Source: Comamonadaceae bacterium
Lineage (GTDB): Bacteria; Pseudomonadota; Gammaproteobacteria; Burkholderiales; Burkholderiaceae_C
Assembly (NCBI GenBank): GCA_947374485.1
Contig: CANCCF010000032.1
Span: forward strand, 1 to 29,766
DNA length: 29,766 nucleotides
Reading direction: 5' to 3'
Position numbers and translations under genes: made by a program. Below are positions 1-8,110 of this stretch, piece after piece. The stretch's first letter is position 1. Every line of letters begins with the position of its first letter. The notes below the pieces were generated by a model, which saw only the letters and a list, made by a program, of their open reading frames with translations, searched no databases and was not told where the DNA came from.

Positions 1-2
1 AA

Positions 3-131
3 GGCCTGAAGCAACCCGGCTGGCCCGCCAGCGGCTGGCAGGCGCTGCACCGGCTGGCGCTGCAGCTGTGTGCCTTGTGTGCCGGGCAGAGCCCGTCGGC
101 CGCCACAGGGCGCGCCGTGCGAAACACTTAG
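3..131 (+). CDS. holA: Probable C-terminal end of DNA polymerase III delta subunit (HolA), partial
   Basis: An open frame enters from the left edge and stops at TAG 129-131. It encodes a 42-residue tail beginning GLKQPGWPASGWQALHRLAL, then LQLCALCAGQ. The W-x-AL-x-x-LAL-x-LC pattern resembles the final helices of HolA, the clamp-loader subunit that opens the sliding clamp; E. coli HolA ends with a comparable W-x-ELEGLSLLLC segment. From family knowledge, holA often lies upstream of proA in Comamonadaceae, which fits. Only the tail is visible, so the name is inferred from a weak match plus context. Confidence 0.55.
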   Translation, partial: GLKQPGWPASGWQALHRLALQLCALCAGQSPSAATGRAVRNT

Positions 132-211
132 CCTCCCAAGACCCGGCGAGCGCGCAAGCCTGTAGCCTGAAAGCGCACACCGTTCGGCCCGGCTTCTGCG
201 AAAATCGGCGC

Positions 212-1492
212 ATGAACGCGCTCACTATCTCCGAATACACCCAAACCCTGGGCCTGCAGGCCAAGGCTGCGTCCAGCCGCATGGCCGCTGCGCCTACCGC
301 CAGCCGCAATGCCGCGCTGCGCCGCCTCGCCGCCTTGCTGCGTGAGAACACGCAGAGCCTGCAGGTGGACAACGCCCGCGACCTGGAGCGTGCGGTGGCC
401 GCCGGGCTGTCCGCCCCCATGGTGGACCGGCTCAAACTGACGCCCAAAGTGCTGGAAACCTGCGCCCAGGGCTGCGAGCAACTGGCGGCCATGGCCGATG
501 TGATTGGCGAAATCATCGGCATGAAGCAGCAGCCCAGCGGCATCCGCGTGGGGCAGATGCGTGTGCCCATTGGTGTCTTTGGCATGGTTTTCGAGAGCCG
601 CCCGAACGTGACCATCGAGGCTGCCAGCCTGTCCATCAAAAGCGGCAACGCCTGCATTCTGCGCGGCGGCTCGGAGGCCATTGACTCCAACAAGGCCTTG
701 GCCAAACTCGTGCAGCAGGCACTGGTGGACAGCGGCCTGCCGGCGGACGCGGTGCAACTGGTGCAGACCACCGACCGCGAGGTGGTGGGTCAGCTTATCA
801 CCATGCCGCAGTATGTGGATGTGATCATCCCGCGCGGTGGCAAAGGCCTGATCGAGCGCATCAGCCGCGATGCCCGCGTGCCCGTCATCAAGCACCTGGA
901 TGGCAACTGCCACGTGTATGTGGATGACCCCTGCGACATCGCCATGGCGGTGAAGGTGGCGGACAACGCCAAGACCAACAAGTACAGCCCCTGCAATGCG
1001 GCCGAGGGTTTGCTGGTGGCGCGCGGCGTGGCCGCCCAATTTTTGCCGCTGATTGGCCGGGTCTATGCCGACAAGGGTGTGGAGATGCGCGTCTGCCCCG
1101 AGGGCCGGGCCCTTCTGCAAAGCGTGGCCGGTGCCCACCTGGCCGATGCGACTGAACAGGACTGGGTCGAGGAGTACCTGGCGCCCATCATCAGCGTGAA
1201 GGTGGTCGCAGGCCTGGACGAAGCAATTTGCCACATCAACCGTTACAGCAGCCACCACACCGACGCCATCCTCACGCGCGACCACATGCACGCCCAGCGC
1301 TTCCTGCGCGAGGTGGACTCGGCCAGCGTCATGGTCAACACCAGCACCCGCTTCGCCGATGGCTTTGAATACGGGCTGGGGGCCGAGATCGGCATCAGCA
1401 CCGACAAGTTCCATGCCCGTGGCCCGGTGGGCATCGAAGGCCTGACCTCGCTCAAGTACGTGGTGCTGGGCGATGGCGAAGTGCGCCAATAA
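212..1492 (+). CDS. proA: Gamma-glutamyl phosphate reductase (ProA)
   Basis: ProA reduces gamma-glutamyl phosphate with NADPH to glutamate-5-semialdehyde, the second step of proline synthesis, in the cytosol. The product is 426 residues, close to the usual length of about 417. It has the aldehyde-dehydrogenase-like fold marks VFESRPNVTIEAA (about 126-138) and IIPRGGKGLI (about 205-214). The catalytic cysteine is in NKYSPCNAAEGLLV (Cys261), and the C-terminal glycine motif GLGAEIGIST is present. The frame is open further upstream to 68, but the ATG at 212 begins the family-typical N-terminus MNALTISEYT, and the upstream part overlaps the holA tail. No good Shine-Dalgarno is seen. proC lies 24 kb away in the same window; proB is not seen. 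Confidence 0.96.
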   Translation: MNALTISEYTQTLGLQAKAASSRMAAAPTASRNAALRRLAALLRENTQSLQVDNARDLERAVAAGLSAPMVDRLKLTPKVLETCAQGCEQLAAMADVIGEIIGMKQQPSGIRVGQMRVPIGVFGMVFESRPNVTIEAASLSIKSGNACILRGGSEAIDSNKALAKLVQQALVDSGLPADAVQLVQTTDREVVGQLITMPQYVDVIIPRGGKGLIERISRDARVPVIKHLDGNCHVYVDDPCDIAMAVKVADNAKTNKYSPCNAAEGLLVARGVAAQFLPLIGRVYADKGVEMRVCPEGRALLQSVAGAHLADATEQDWVEEYLAPIISVKVVAGLDEAICHINRYSSHHTDAILTRDHMHAQRFLREVDSASVMVNTSTRFADGFEYGLGAEIGISTDKFHARGPVGIEGLTSLKYVVLGDGEVRQ

Positions 1493-1500
1493 CGCGCGAC

Positions 1501-1547
1501 CGGCGCTTGAATCCGCGGCGGCTGCCTCCACCTGAGGGCGTAGCCCT
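1501..1547. repeat. Short GC-rich palindromic spacer element between proA and gshA
   Basis: The 88-nt gap between proA and gshA holds AGGGC-GTA-GCCCT (1535-1547), a 5-bp hairpin with a 3-nt loop, preceded by a GC-rich stretch. It has no T-run, so it is a poor terminator. It may be a degenerate or different member of the GC-rich intergenic palindromes found elsewhere in the window, but the resemblance to the 2880-2960 element is weak. Confidence 0.3.
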
Positions 1548-1580
1548 GTTGCAAACAAAAACACACTTTGAAAGCCCCGC

Positions 1581-2870
1581 ATGGTCCCGCACCTCGTCAC
1601 CGCCCTGTCCGGCCCCATCAACGAGCTCGAGCAGCGCGTGCTGGACTCCATGCCCGCCATCGAACGCTGGTTCCGCCTCGAGTGGATGGAGCACACGCCG
1701 CCGTTTTACTGCTCGGTGGATGTGCGCAACGCCGGCTTCAAGCTCGCCCCGGTGGACACCGACCTGTACCCCCGCGGCTGGAACAACCTGACGCCTGCCA
1801 TGCTGCCACTGGCGGTGCAGGCCGCCATGGCGGCGATTGAAAAAATTTGTCCGGAAGCACGCAACCTGCTCATCATTCCGGAAAACGACCTGCGCAGCAC
1901 TTTTTATCTGGCCAATCTGGCGCAGATGGCCCGCATCTTCCACATGGCAGGGCTTCATGTGCGCTTTGGTTCGATCAACCCGGAGGTGAAGAAAACCACC
2001 ACCCTCAAGCTGCCTGATGGCGAGACACTGACGCTGGAGCCGGTCATCCGCACCCGCGGCCGCGTGGGCGTGAAAGACTTCGACCCCTGCACCATCCTGC
2101 TCAACAACGACCTCGTGGCCGGTGTGCCCGGCATTCTGGAAGACCTGAACGAGCAGTACCTGCTGCCGCCCCTGCACGCAAGCTGGAGCACACGTCGGCG
2201 CAGCACCCACTTCAAGACCTATGAAGAGGTGGCCAAGCGCTTTGGCAAGCTCATCGGCGTGGACCCCTGGCTGATCAACCCCATGTTTGACCGCTGCGGT
2301 GGCGTCGACCTGGGCACAGAAGACGGCCTGGAGGCCCTGACCGCACGCGTGGAAACACTGCTGGCCAAGGTCAAGAAAAAGTACAAGGAATACGGCATCA
2401 AGGAGCGTGCCTTTGTGGTGGTCAAGGCCGACAACCTGGGCGACAGCGCCGGGCTGATGTCGGTGCGCGACGCGCGGGACGTGAATGCCCTGGCCAAAAA
2501 GGCGCGCGATGTGGCGGGCAATCCTTTCCAGGGCGTGCAGGAGCTGATTTTGCAAGAGGGTGTGCTGACCTTGGAGCGCATGAACGACGCCGTGGCCGAG
2601 CCGGTGGTCTACATGATGGACCGCTACGTGGTGGGCGGTTTTTACCGCATCCATGCCGAGCGCGGCATTGACGAAGACCTCAACGCACCGGGCTCGGCCT
2701 ATGTGCCGCTGGCCTTTGAGCAGAGCACGCAGTTGCCCCAGCTGGGCGTGCGCCCCGGTGCCAGTGCACCCAACCGTTTCTACATGTACGGCGTGATTGG
2801 CCGACTCGCCATGCTGGCCGCCAGCTACGAGTTGGAGGCCACCGACCCCTTGGCAGAGAAGTACGACTAG
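1581..2870 (+). CDS. gshA: Glutamate-cysteine ligase, ferrooxidans-type (GshA)
   Basis: This enzyme joins glutamate and cysteine with ATP, the first and usually limiting step of glutathione synthesis. The 429-residue protein matches the proteobacterial GshA family typified by Acidithiobacillus, which is unrelated in sequence to E. coli GshA. Recognisable blocks are the RLEWMEHTPPFYCSVDVRNA region near residue 33, LLIIPENDLRSTFYLANLAQ (about 95-115), a central ILLNNDLVAG...EQYLLPPLHASW segment, and FVVVKADNLGDSAGLMSVRD near 275. The ATG at 1581 is the first Met of the conserved N-terminus. gshB, for the next step, lies 3.4 kb downstream on the same strand, with kup and benE between them. Confidence 0.93.
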   Translation: MVPHLVTALSGPINELEQRVLDSMPAIERWFRLEWMEHTPPFYCSVDVRNAGFKLAPVDTDLYPRGWNNLTPAMLPLAVQAAMAAIEKICPEARNLLIIPENDLRSTFYLANLAQMARIFHMAGLHVRFGSINPEVKKTTTLKLPDGETLTLEPVIRTRGRVGVKDFDPCTILLNNDLVAGVPGILEDLNEQYLLPPLHASWSTRRRSTHFKTYEEVAKRFGKLIGVDPWLINPMFDRCGGVDLGTEDGLEALTARVETLLAKVKKKYKEYGIKERAFVVVKADNLGDSAGLMSVRDARDVNALAKKARDVAGNPFQGVQELILQEGVLTLERMNDAVAEPVVYMMDRYVVGGFYRIHAERGIDEDLNAPGSAYVPLAFEQSTQLPQLGVRPGASAPNRFYMYGVIGRLAMLAASYELEATDPLAEKYD

Positions 2871-2879
2871 AGAACTGTC

Positions 2880-2960
2880 GCCCCCACGTTCGCCCACTGC
2901 GTGTGGCTCTCTGCCCCCCGAGGGGGCTAACCCCGCTTGGGGCGGCCCTGCGCGGGGTTG
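2880..2960 (+). repeat. Two-hairpin intergenic palindromic repeat, copy 1
   Basis: This element begins CCCCCACG and then forms two hairpins. Hairpin 1 is GCCCCC-CGA-GGGGGC (2913-2927). Hairpin 2 has arms AACCCCGC (2929-2936) and GCGGGGTT (2952-2959) around the loop TTGGGGCGGCCCTGC. It matches, in opposite orientation, the element at 9328-9414, where hairpin 2 keeps the loop but has completely different, still complementary arms. It lies directly after the gshA stop codon and could act in transcript processing or termination, although there is no T-run. The function is unknown. Confidence 0.8.
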
Positions 2961-3137
2961 CCGTGTCATCGCGCATAGCACTTAGCCGCTGCTGATACAA
3001 GCCCAGTTGCTGCGCCGCAACATGGCTTTTGTACGACAAATATAAGCGCTGCCAGCGATGGTGCCCGGCTGGCCCGGGCGCAAAATAGCGCTCCCGAACG
3101 GAATGGACTCCGGCCTCACGCTGGGCCGGGATAATTT
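2961..3137 (+). promoter_or_regulatory. kup upstream region with a leader hairpin
   Basis: This is 177 nt without a gene. GTGCCCGG (3061-3068) and CCGGGCGC (3074-3081) form an 8-bp stem with one G-T wobble and a 5-nt loop, followed by AAAAT. A possible -10 hexamer, TATAAG, is at 3041-3046, but no good -35 box sits at the right spacing. The segment presumably carries the kup promoter and leader. I do not recognise a known riboswitch. Confidence 0.35.
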
Positions 3138-5006
3138 GTGTCAGCATCAAAATCGTCTCTCGCGGCGCTCACCCTGGGTGCCATCGGTGTCGTCTATGGG
3201 GATATCGGCACCAGCGTGCTGTATGCCATGAAGGAGGTCTTCGGTTCTGGCCATGTGCCGTTTACTGAAGCCAATGTGTACGGCATCCTCTCCATTTTTT
3301 TCTGGACCCTGACCATCATCGTGTCACTCAAGTACGTGGTGCTGGTGCTGCGAGCCGACAACAAGGGCGAGGGCGGCCTGGTGGCCATGCTGGCGCTGGC
3401 CTCGCAGTCGGTCAAAGACCGGCCGCAGTTGCGCCGCGTGCTGCTGCTGGTGGGCGTGTTTGGCACCTGCCTGTTTTATGGTGACGGCGTCATCACACCG
3501 GCCATCTCGGTGCTGTCGGCGGTCGAAGGCCTGGAGGTGATCTCCCCGGCTTCCAAGAAGTTTGTGATTCCTCTGACCCTGGTGATTCTGTTTTGCCTGT
3601 TTGCGGTGCAAAAGCGCGGCACCACCGGCATTGGCAAATTTTTTGGCCCCATTACCGTGGTCTGGTTCATCTGCATTGCGGCCCTGGGTGTTTCGCACAT
3701 CATGGAGGACCCGGACATTCTGTGGGCCATCAGCCCCACCTATGCGCTGGGCTTCATCTGGAACCAGCCCGGCACCACCTTCATCATTCTGGGTGCGGTG
3801 GTGCTGTGCGTGACCGGTGGCGAGGCGCTGTATGCCGACATGGGGCACTTTGGCAAAAAGCCCATCCGTCTGGCCTGGTTCGCCATCGTCATGCCGTGCC
3901 TGACGCTCAACTATTTCGGCCAGGGCGCCTTGCTGCTGACGCACCCGGAAGCGGTGAAAAACCCGTTTTTCAACATGGCGCCGGACTGGGCGCTGATTCC
4001 GCTGGTGATACTGGCCACCATGGCTACCGTGATTGCCTCGCAGGCGCTGATATCGGGCGCCTTTTCGGTCACCAAGCAGGTCATACAACTGGGCTACCTG
4101 CCGCGCCTGCAGGTGATGCACACCAGCGTCAAGGACACAGGGCAGATCTACCTGCCGTTTGTGAACTGGGGCCTGTTTGTCACCATCGTGCTCGCGGTGG
4201 TCATGTTCAAGTCGTCGAGCAACCTGGCCGCAGCCTACGGCATTGCGGTATGCACCGACATGCTGATCACTACGGTGCTGACCTTTTACGTCGTCCGTTA
4301 TGGCTGGAAATACCCGCTGTGGCTGTGCTTCGCCGCCACCGGTTTCTTCTTTGTGGTGGACTTTGCCTTCTGGGCCTCCAACCTGCTCAAGTTGCTCGAC
4401 GGCGGCTGGTTCCCGCTCCTGATTGGTGGCGCCGTCTTCGTGCTGATGCTGACCTGGAAGGACGGCCGGCGCCTGATGAACCAGAAGCTCAAGGCCGATG
4501 CCATCGACCTGCCCAGCTTTCTGGAGGCTGTGTTTGTGAGCCCGCCCGCGCGCGTGGATGGCACGGCCGTGTTCCTCACCGGCGAGAGCGGCACGGTGCC
4601 CAACGCCCTCCTGCACAACCTCAAGCACAACAAGGTGCTGCACGCCAACAACCTGTTTGTCACCGTGCGCAACCACGAGACCCCGTGGATCGGCCTGGAC
4701 AAGCGCATCGAGATCGACTCGCTGGGCCACGACTGCTGGCAGGTGGTCATCAACTACGGCTTCAAGAACGACCCCGACGTGCCCAAGGCCTTGCAGCACA
4801 TCAAGGCGCGCGGCTGCGACCTCAACGCCATGACCACCAGCTACTTCCTTTCGCGTGACACCGTGGTGCCCACACTGGGCGAAGGCATGGCGCCCTGGCG
4901 TGAGAAGCTGTTTGCACAGATGCACCGCAACGCCAGCGCCGCCGCCGACTTTTTGAATTTGCCCAACAACGCCGTGGTGGAGCTGGGCAGCAAGATCGAG
5001 ATTTAG
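3138..5006 (+). CDS. kup: Low-affinity potassium uptake protein Kup
   Basis: Kup is an inner-membrane K+:H+ symporter of the KUP/HAK/KT family. The protein is 622 residues, matching the family. The N-terminus carries the diagnostic LGAIGVVYGDIGTSVLYA (about 12-29), then GILSIFFWTLTIIVSLKYV, the GDGVITPAISVLSAVEG block (about 115-131), about 12 hydrophobic segments to around residue 450, and a soluble C-terminal domain ending VVELGSKIEI. The start is a GTG: an in-frame TAA sits at 3132-3134, only one codon upstream, so no earlier start is possible, and the conserved core begins within ten residues. The Shine-Dalgarno is poor (CCGGGAT). benE follows after 14 nt, so co-transcription is likely. 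Confidence 0.97.
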   Translation: MSASKSSLAALTLGAIGVVYGDIGTSVLYAMKEVFGSGHVPFTEANVYGILSIFFWTLTIIVSLKYVVLVLRADNKGEGGLVAMLALASQSVKDRPQLRRVLLLVGVFGTCLFYGDGVITPAISVLSAVEGLEVISPASKKFVIPLTLVILFCLFAVQKRGTTGIGKFFGPITVVWFICIAALGVSHIMEDPDILWAISPTYALGFIWNQPGTTFIILGAVVLCVTGGEALYADMGHFGKKPIRLAWFAIVMPCLTLNYFGQGALLLTHPEAVKNPFFNMAPDWALIPLVILATMATVIASQALISGAFSVTKQVIQLGYLPRLQVMHTSVKDTGQIYLPFVNWGLFVTIVLAVVMFKSSSNLAAAYGIAVCTDMLITTVLTFYVVRYGWKYPLWLCFAATGFFFVVDFAFWASNLLKLLDGGWFPLLIGGAVFVLMLTWKDGRRLMNQKLKADAIDLPSFLEAVFVSPPARVDGTAVFLTGESGTVPNALLHNLKHNKVLHANNLFVTVRNHETPWIGLDKRIEIDSLGHDCWQVVINYGFKNDPDVPKALQHIKARGCDLNAMTTSYFLSRDTVVPTLGEGMAPWREKLFAQMHRNASAAADFLNLPNNAVVELGSKIEI

Positions 5007-5020
5007 GGCAGAGCACTTCC

Positions 5021-6232
5021 ATGCAGTTTTTCAGGGACTGGAGTGTCTCGGCCTTTAGTGCTGGTTTTGTTGCCGTGCTGGTGGGCTTTACCAGCTCGAT
5101 TGCCATCGTCTTCCAGGCCGCGCAGGCCTTTGGCGCCACGCCCGCCATGATGGCCTCGTGGATGTGGGCCATCGGTCTGGGCATGGGCCTGTGCACCCTG
5201 GTGCCCTCGCTGTGGCTCAAAAAACCGGTGATGGTTGCCTGGAGCACGCCCGGCGCGGCGGTGCTGGCCAGCGCCGGCATGGCCGGCGGTTTCCACATGG
5301 CCGATGCCGTGGGTGCCTTCATGCTGTGTGCCGCCCTCATTGTGCTGGTGGGCGCCACCGGCTGGTTTGAGCGGCTGATGGATCGCATCCCGGTGGCGAT
5401 TGCCTCGGCCCTGCTGGCCGGGGTGCTGGCGCGTTTTGGTTTGAGCGCCTTCACGGCCGCGCAAACCAACTTGCCGCTGGTGTTGCTGATGCTGCTGGCG
5501 TACCTGGCGGGCAAACGTTTCCTGCCGCGTTACGCCGTGCCGCTGACCTTGTTGCTGGCCATAGCCTATGTGGCGCTGACACATGGCTTTGTGCCCACCA
5601 CCATCCAGTACAGCCTGACCACGCCGGTGTGGATCACGCCGGTGTTTTCTTTCTCCGCCTTTGTCAGCCTGGCCTTGCCGCTCTTCATCGTCACCATGGC
5701 CTCGCAAAACCTGCCGGGTGTGGCCGCCCTCCGCGCGGCAGGGTATGGTGACCAGCGCGCCAGCGGGGGCGACGCCGGTATCCCCATTTCGGCCACCATT
5801 ACCTTGAGTGGCCTGTGCACCCTGCTGCTGGCGCCGTTTGGCGCTTTTGCGCTCAACCTGAGCGCCATTACCGCGGCCATTTGCATGGGGCCCGAGGCCC
5901 ATGCAGACCCCAAGCGCCGCTATACGGCCGCCGTGTCCTGCGGTGCCATCTATGTGCTGGTGGGCCTGTTTGGCGCCACCATCATCGGCGTGCTCACCGC
6001 CTTCCCCAAGGAACTGGTGGCGGCGATTGCCGGGCTGGCCCTGCTGGGCAGCATTGCGGGCGGCTTGCGCGTGGCGCTGGACCGTGAGCCGGACCGCGAG
6101 GCCGCCACCATCACCTTTCTGGTCACCCTCAGCGGACTCACGCTGGCCGGTGTAGGCTCGGCCTTCTGGGGTGTGGTGGCCGGTGCGCTGGCGCTGGCCG
6201 TGCAGCACTGGCACAAACCCCAAACCGTTTAG
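5021..6232 (+). CDS. benE: BenE-family benzoate/proton symporter-like protein
   Basis: This is an inner-membrane secondary transporter of the BenE family, whose characterised member takes up benzoate with protons. The 403-residue product is almost entirely hydrophobic, with about 12 predicted membrane segments. It shows family-typical blocks: SAGFVAVLVGFTSSIAIVFQ (13-32), KKPVMVAWSTPGAAVLA (about 68-84), VTMASQNLPGVAALRAAGY (about 225-243) and LSAITAAICMGPEAHADPKR (about 283-302). It starts 14 nt after kup and ends just before a strong terminator at 6239-6258. No benzoate catabolic genes are visible, so the real substrate is open. The family match is strong. Confidence 0.85.
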   Translation: MQFFRDWSVSAFSAGFVAVLVGFTSSIAIVFQAAQAFGATPAMMASWMWAIGLGMGLCTLVPSLWLKKPVMVAWSTPGAAVLASAGMAGGFHMADAVGAFMLCAALIVLVGATGWFERLMDRIPVAIASALLAGVLARFGLSAFTAAQTNLPLVLLMLLAYLAGKRFLPRYAVPLTLLLAIAYVALTHGFVPTTIQYSLTTPVWITPVFSFSAFVSLALPLFIVTMASQNLPGVAALRAAGYGDQRASGGDAGIPISATITLSGLCTLLLAPFGAFALNLSAITAAICMGPEAHADPKRRYTAAVSCGAIYVLVGLFGATIIGVLTAFPKELVAAIAGLALLGSIAGGLRVALDREPDREAATITFLVTLSGLTLAGVGSAFWGVVAGALALAVQHWHKPQTV

Positions 6233-6238
6233 ATCCCC

Positions 6239-6258
6239 AGCGGGCAGAGCCCGCTTTT
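6239..6258 (+). terminator. Rho-independent terminator after benE
   Basis: AGCGGGC (6239-6245), loop AGA and GCCCGCT (6249-6255) form a perfect 7-bp GC-rich stem that runs straight into TTTT. It begins 6 nt after the benE stop codon and ends 17 nt before the gshB start. It would close a kup-benE transcript, or attenuate a longer one running into gshB. Confidence 0.8.
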
Positions 6259-6275
6259 CTGAAATCCAAAAAACT

Positions 6276-7232
6276 ATGCACATCCTGTTTGTTGCCGACC
6301 CGCTGGAATCGTTCGCGATCTACAAAGACACCACCTTCTCCATGATGCGCGAGGCCCAGCGCCGCGGCCACACCGTGGCGGCCTGCGAGCCCCGGCACAT
6401 CGTCTGGCAGCGCGGTGGCGTGGTGCAGGCGCTGGTGCGCAGCATCCGCCTGAGCGGGGAGGCCAAAGACTGGTTTGCAGTGACCTCCACCGAAACCCTG
6501 GCCCTGCACAGCTTTGACGCCATCCTCATGCGCAAGGACCCGCCCTTTGACAGCGAGTTCTTTTATGCCACGCATCTGCTGGAGCAGGCCGAGCGCGAGG
6601 GCGCGCGCGTCTTCAACAGCCCACGTGCCCTGCGCGACCACCCCGAAAAGCTGGCCATCATGGAGTTCCCCCAGCACATCGGGCCCACGCTGGTCACGCG
6701 CGACCCGCAGGCCGTGCGCGCTTTTCATGCGGAACACCGCGACATCATCCTCAAACCCCTGGACGGCATGGGCGGCACCGGCATCTTCCGCGTGCGTGAT
6801 GACGGCCTGAACCTCGGCGCGATCACCGAGACCCTGAATGCCAATGGTGCGCAGACCATCATGGTGCAAAAGTTTTTGCCCGCCATTGCATTGGGCGACA
6901 AGCGCGTGCTGGTCATAGGCGGCAAGCCGGTACCCTTTTGCCTGGCGCGCATCCCGCAGGGCGGCGAAGTGCGCGGCAACCTGGCGGCGGGCGGCAAGGG
7001 GGTGGCGCAGCCGCTTTCTGACGCCGACCGCGCCATAGCCGAGTCGCTGGGGCCGGTGCTGGCGGCGCGCGGCCTGCTGCTGGTGGGCCTGGATGTGATT
7101 GGCGACAGCCTCACCGAGATCAACGTCACCAGCCCCACGTGTTTTCAGGAAATCACCGAGCAGACCGGCTTTGACGTGCCCGCCATGTTCATCGACGAGT
7201 TGGAGACGGCGTGCGCGATTCGGCGTGTCTAA
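6276..7232 (+). CDS. gshB: Glutathione synthetase (GshB)
   Basis: GshB adds glycine to gamma-glutamylcysteine with ATP to make glutathione. The 318-residue product has the family length. It starts MHILFVADPLESF and carries MRKDPPFDSEFFYAT (about 87-101), the ATP-grasp loop KPLDGMGGTGIFR (about 163-175), GDKRVLVIGGKPVPF (about 207-221) and the C-terminal metal/nucleotide motif LTEINVTSPTCFQEI. The ATG at 6276 is chosen because the conserved N-terminal strand begins there. No Shine-Dalgarno is visible in the A-rich sequence before it, and the terminator at 6239-6258 is very close upstream, so the source of its transcript is unclear. Confidence 0.96.
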   Translation: MHILFVADPLESFAIYKDTTFSMMREAQRRGHTVAACEPRHIVWQRGGVVQALVRSIRLSGEAKDWFAVTSTETLALHSFDAILMRKDPPFDSEFFYATHLLEQAEREGARVFNSPRALRDHPEKLAIMEFPQHIGPTLVTRDPQAVRAFHAEHRDIILKPLDGMGGTGIFRVRDDGLNLGAITETLNANGAQTIMVQKFLPAIALGDKRVLVIGGKPVPFCLARIPQGGEVRGNLAAGGKGVAQPLSDADRAIAESLGPVLAARGLLLVGLDVIGDSLTEINVTSPTCFQEITEQTGFDVPAMFIDELETACAIRRV

Positions 7233-7274
7233 GGCGGCATCCGTGGTGCAAAATCCGGCCACGGCGCGCGCCTT
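7231..7274 (+). terminator. Nested inverted repeat at the 3' end of gshB (possible terminator)
   Basis: The outer arms AAGGCG (7231-7236) and CGCCTT (7269-7274) enclose the inner arms CCGTGG (7241-7246) and CCACGG (7259-7264), separated by a symmetric 4x4 internal loop, with a 12-nt apical loop. It overlaps the last base of the gshB stop codon region. No T-run follows, so if it terminates it is not a classic intrinsic terminator; it could instead protect the 3' end of the mRNA. Confidence 0.45.
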
Positions 7275-7322
7275 GTGTGATTTCCACTTTTACAACTGCG
7301 CCGTGTCTTAGGAGAATATGCA

Positions 7323-7904
7323 ATGAAGACAGCTTCCTGGATGGCCGCGGCCCTGCTGGCTACCGGTTTCACCGTGGGCGCCCATGCCCAGCTTATTGGC
7401 AGCGTCACGGCCAATCCGGCCACGGCCCGGGCGGGTGAGCCGGTTACGGTCACGGCCAATGTGGATGTCACGGGCGGCAACTACTGCGGCTTTGCCGTCT
7501 TCTACGGTGACGGCAAGAACATCGAGAGCTACAGCGACGCCAAGAAGCCCACGCCGTTTGTGACCACCCACGTGTATGACAAGCCCGGCACCTACACCAT
7601 CAGCATGGGTGGACGCCACGTGGAGTCGCACCCCAACTGCGGTGGCGGTGACAAGTTCGCCACCGTCACGGTGACCGAAGGTGCCAAGATGGCGGCCGCC
7701 CCGATGGCGGCCACCAAGCCCACTGCGGCCAGCGTCTGCAAGGCCCCCTGGAAGGTGGCAGCCAAGTCCTTCAACGCCAAGACCGGTGCTTACACTTGTG
7801 CGGCCAAAGCGGGCACCGCGTTGCCAGAACCCAAGCCGGAATGCCCGGGTGACCTGACGTATTTTGAGAATGGCAAGAAGGGGCAGTTCGGCTGCAAGCC
7901 CTGA
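7323..7904 (+). CDS. Secreted PKD-like protein with six cysteines, function unknown
   Basis: A clear signal peptide (MKTASWMAAALLATGFTVGAHA, with AHA|QL cleavage after about residue 22) predicts export to the periplasm. Residues 23-118 look like a PKD/Ig-type beta-sandwich: GEPVTVTANVDVTGG, the AVFYGDGKN turn and VYDKPGTYTIS are the usual strand and turn marks. An Ala/Pro/Thr linker (about 120-138) leads to a small C-terminal module with four cysteines (VCKAP, TCAAK, ECPGD, GCKP). Two further cysteines lie in the first domain (YCGF, NCGG), so disulfides are likely. A good Shine-Dalgarno, AGGAG, ends about 8 nt before the ATG. The protein is 193 aa. I do not recognise a named family for the whole protein. 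Confidence 0.85.
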   Translation: MKTASWMAAALLATGFTVGAHAQLIGSVTANPATARAGEPVTVTANVDVTGGNYCGFAVFYGDGKNIESYSDAKKPTPFVTTHVYDKPGTYTISMGGRHVESHPNCGGGDKFATVTVTEGAKMAAAPMAATKPTAASVCKAPWKVAAKSFNAKTGAYTCAAKAGTALPEPKPECPGDLTYFENGKKGQFGCKP

Positions 7905-7912
7905 GTTGCTTT

Positions 7913-8070
7913 AGCGCCGACTTGCTTGGCGCTTCAAGGATTTCACGCCTGCAGGTGGGCGGGGCCGGCGGACCGGATATCCCTTCTCCGGCCCTGCTCG
8001 CGGGCGTCTGACACGGGTTGGCCAGCGCCTGTGCACAAACACTGCCACTGGTGCGCTACCTCTGTGGCAG
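7913..8070. other. 206-nt gap with three successive inverted repeats
   Basis: Between the PKD-like gene and the lipoprotein gene are three hairpin candidates. They are AGCGCC/GGCGCT (7913-7933, 9-nt loop), GGGCCGG/CCGGCCC (7962-7994, 19-nt loop) and CTGCCAC/GTGGCAG (8042-8070, 15-nt loop). The first may terminate the upstream gene. None has a T-run. No convincing open frame is seen here. Confidence 0.4.
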
Positions 8071-8110
8071 CCGCCCGCCAAATCAATGCATTGAATTTGA
8101 AGCAAACTGT

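Noticed and set aside
68..211. N-terminal extension of proA to position 68
   Set aside because: The extension is Arg/Ala-rich low-complexity sequence overlapping the probable holA tail, and the family start is at 212.
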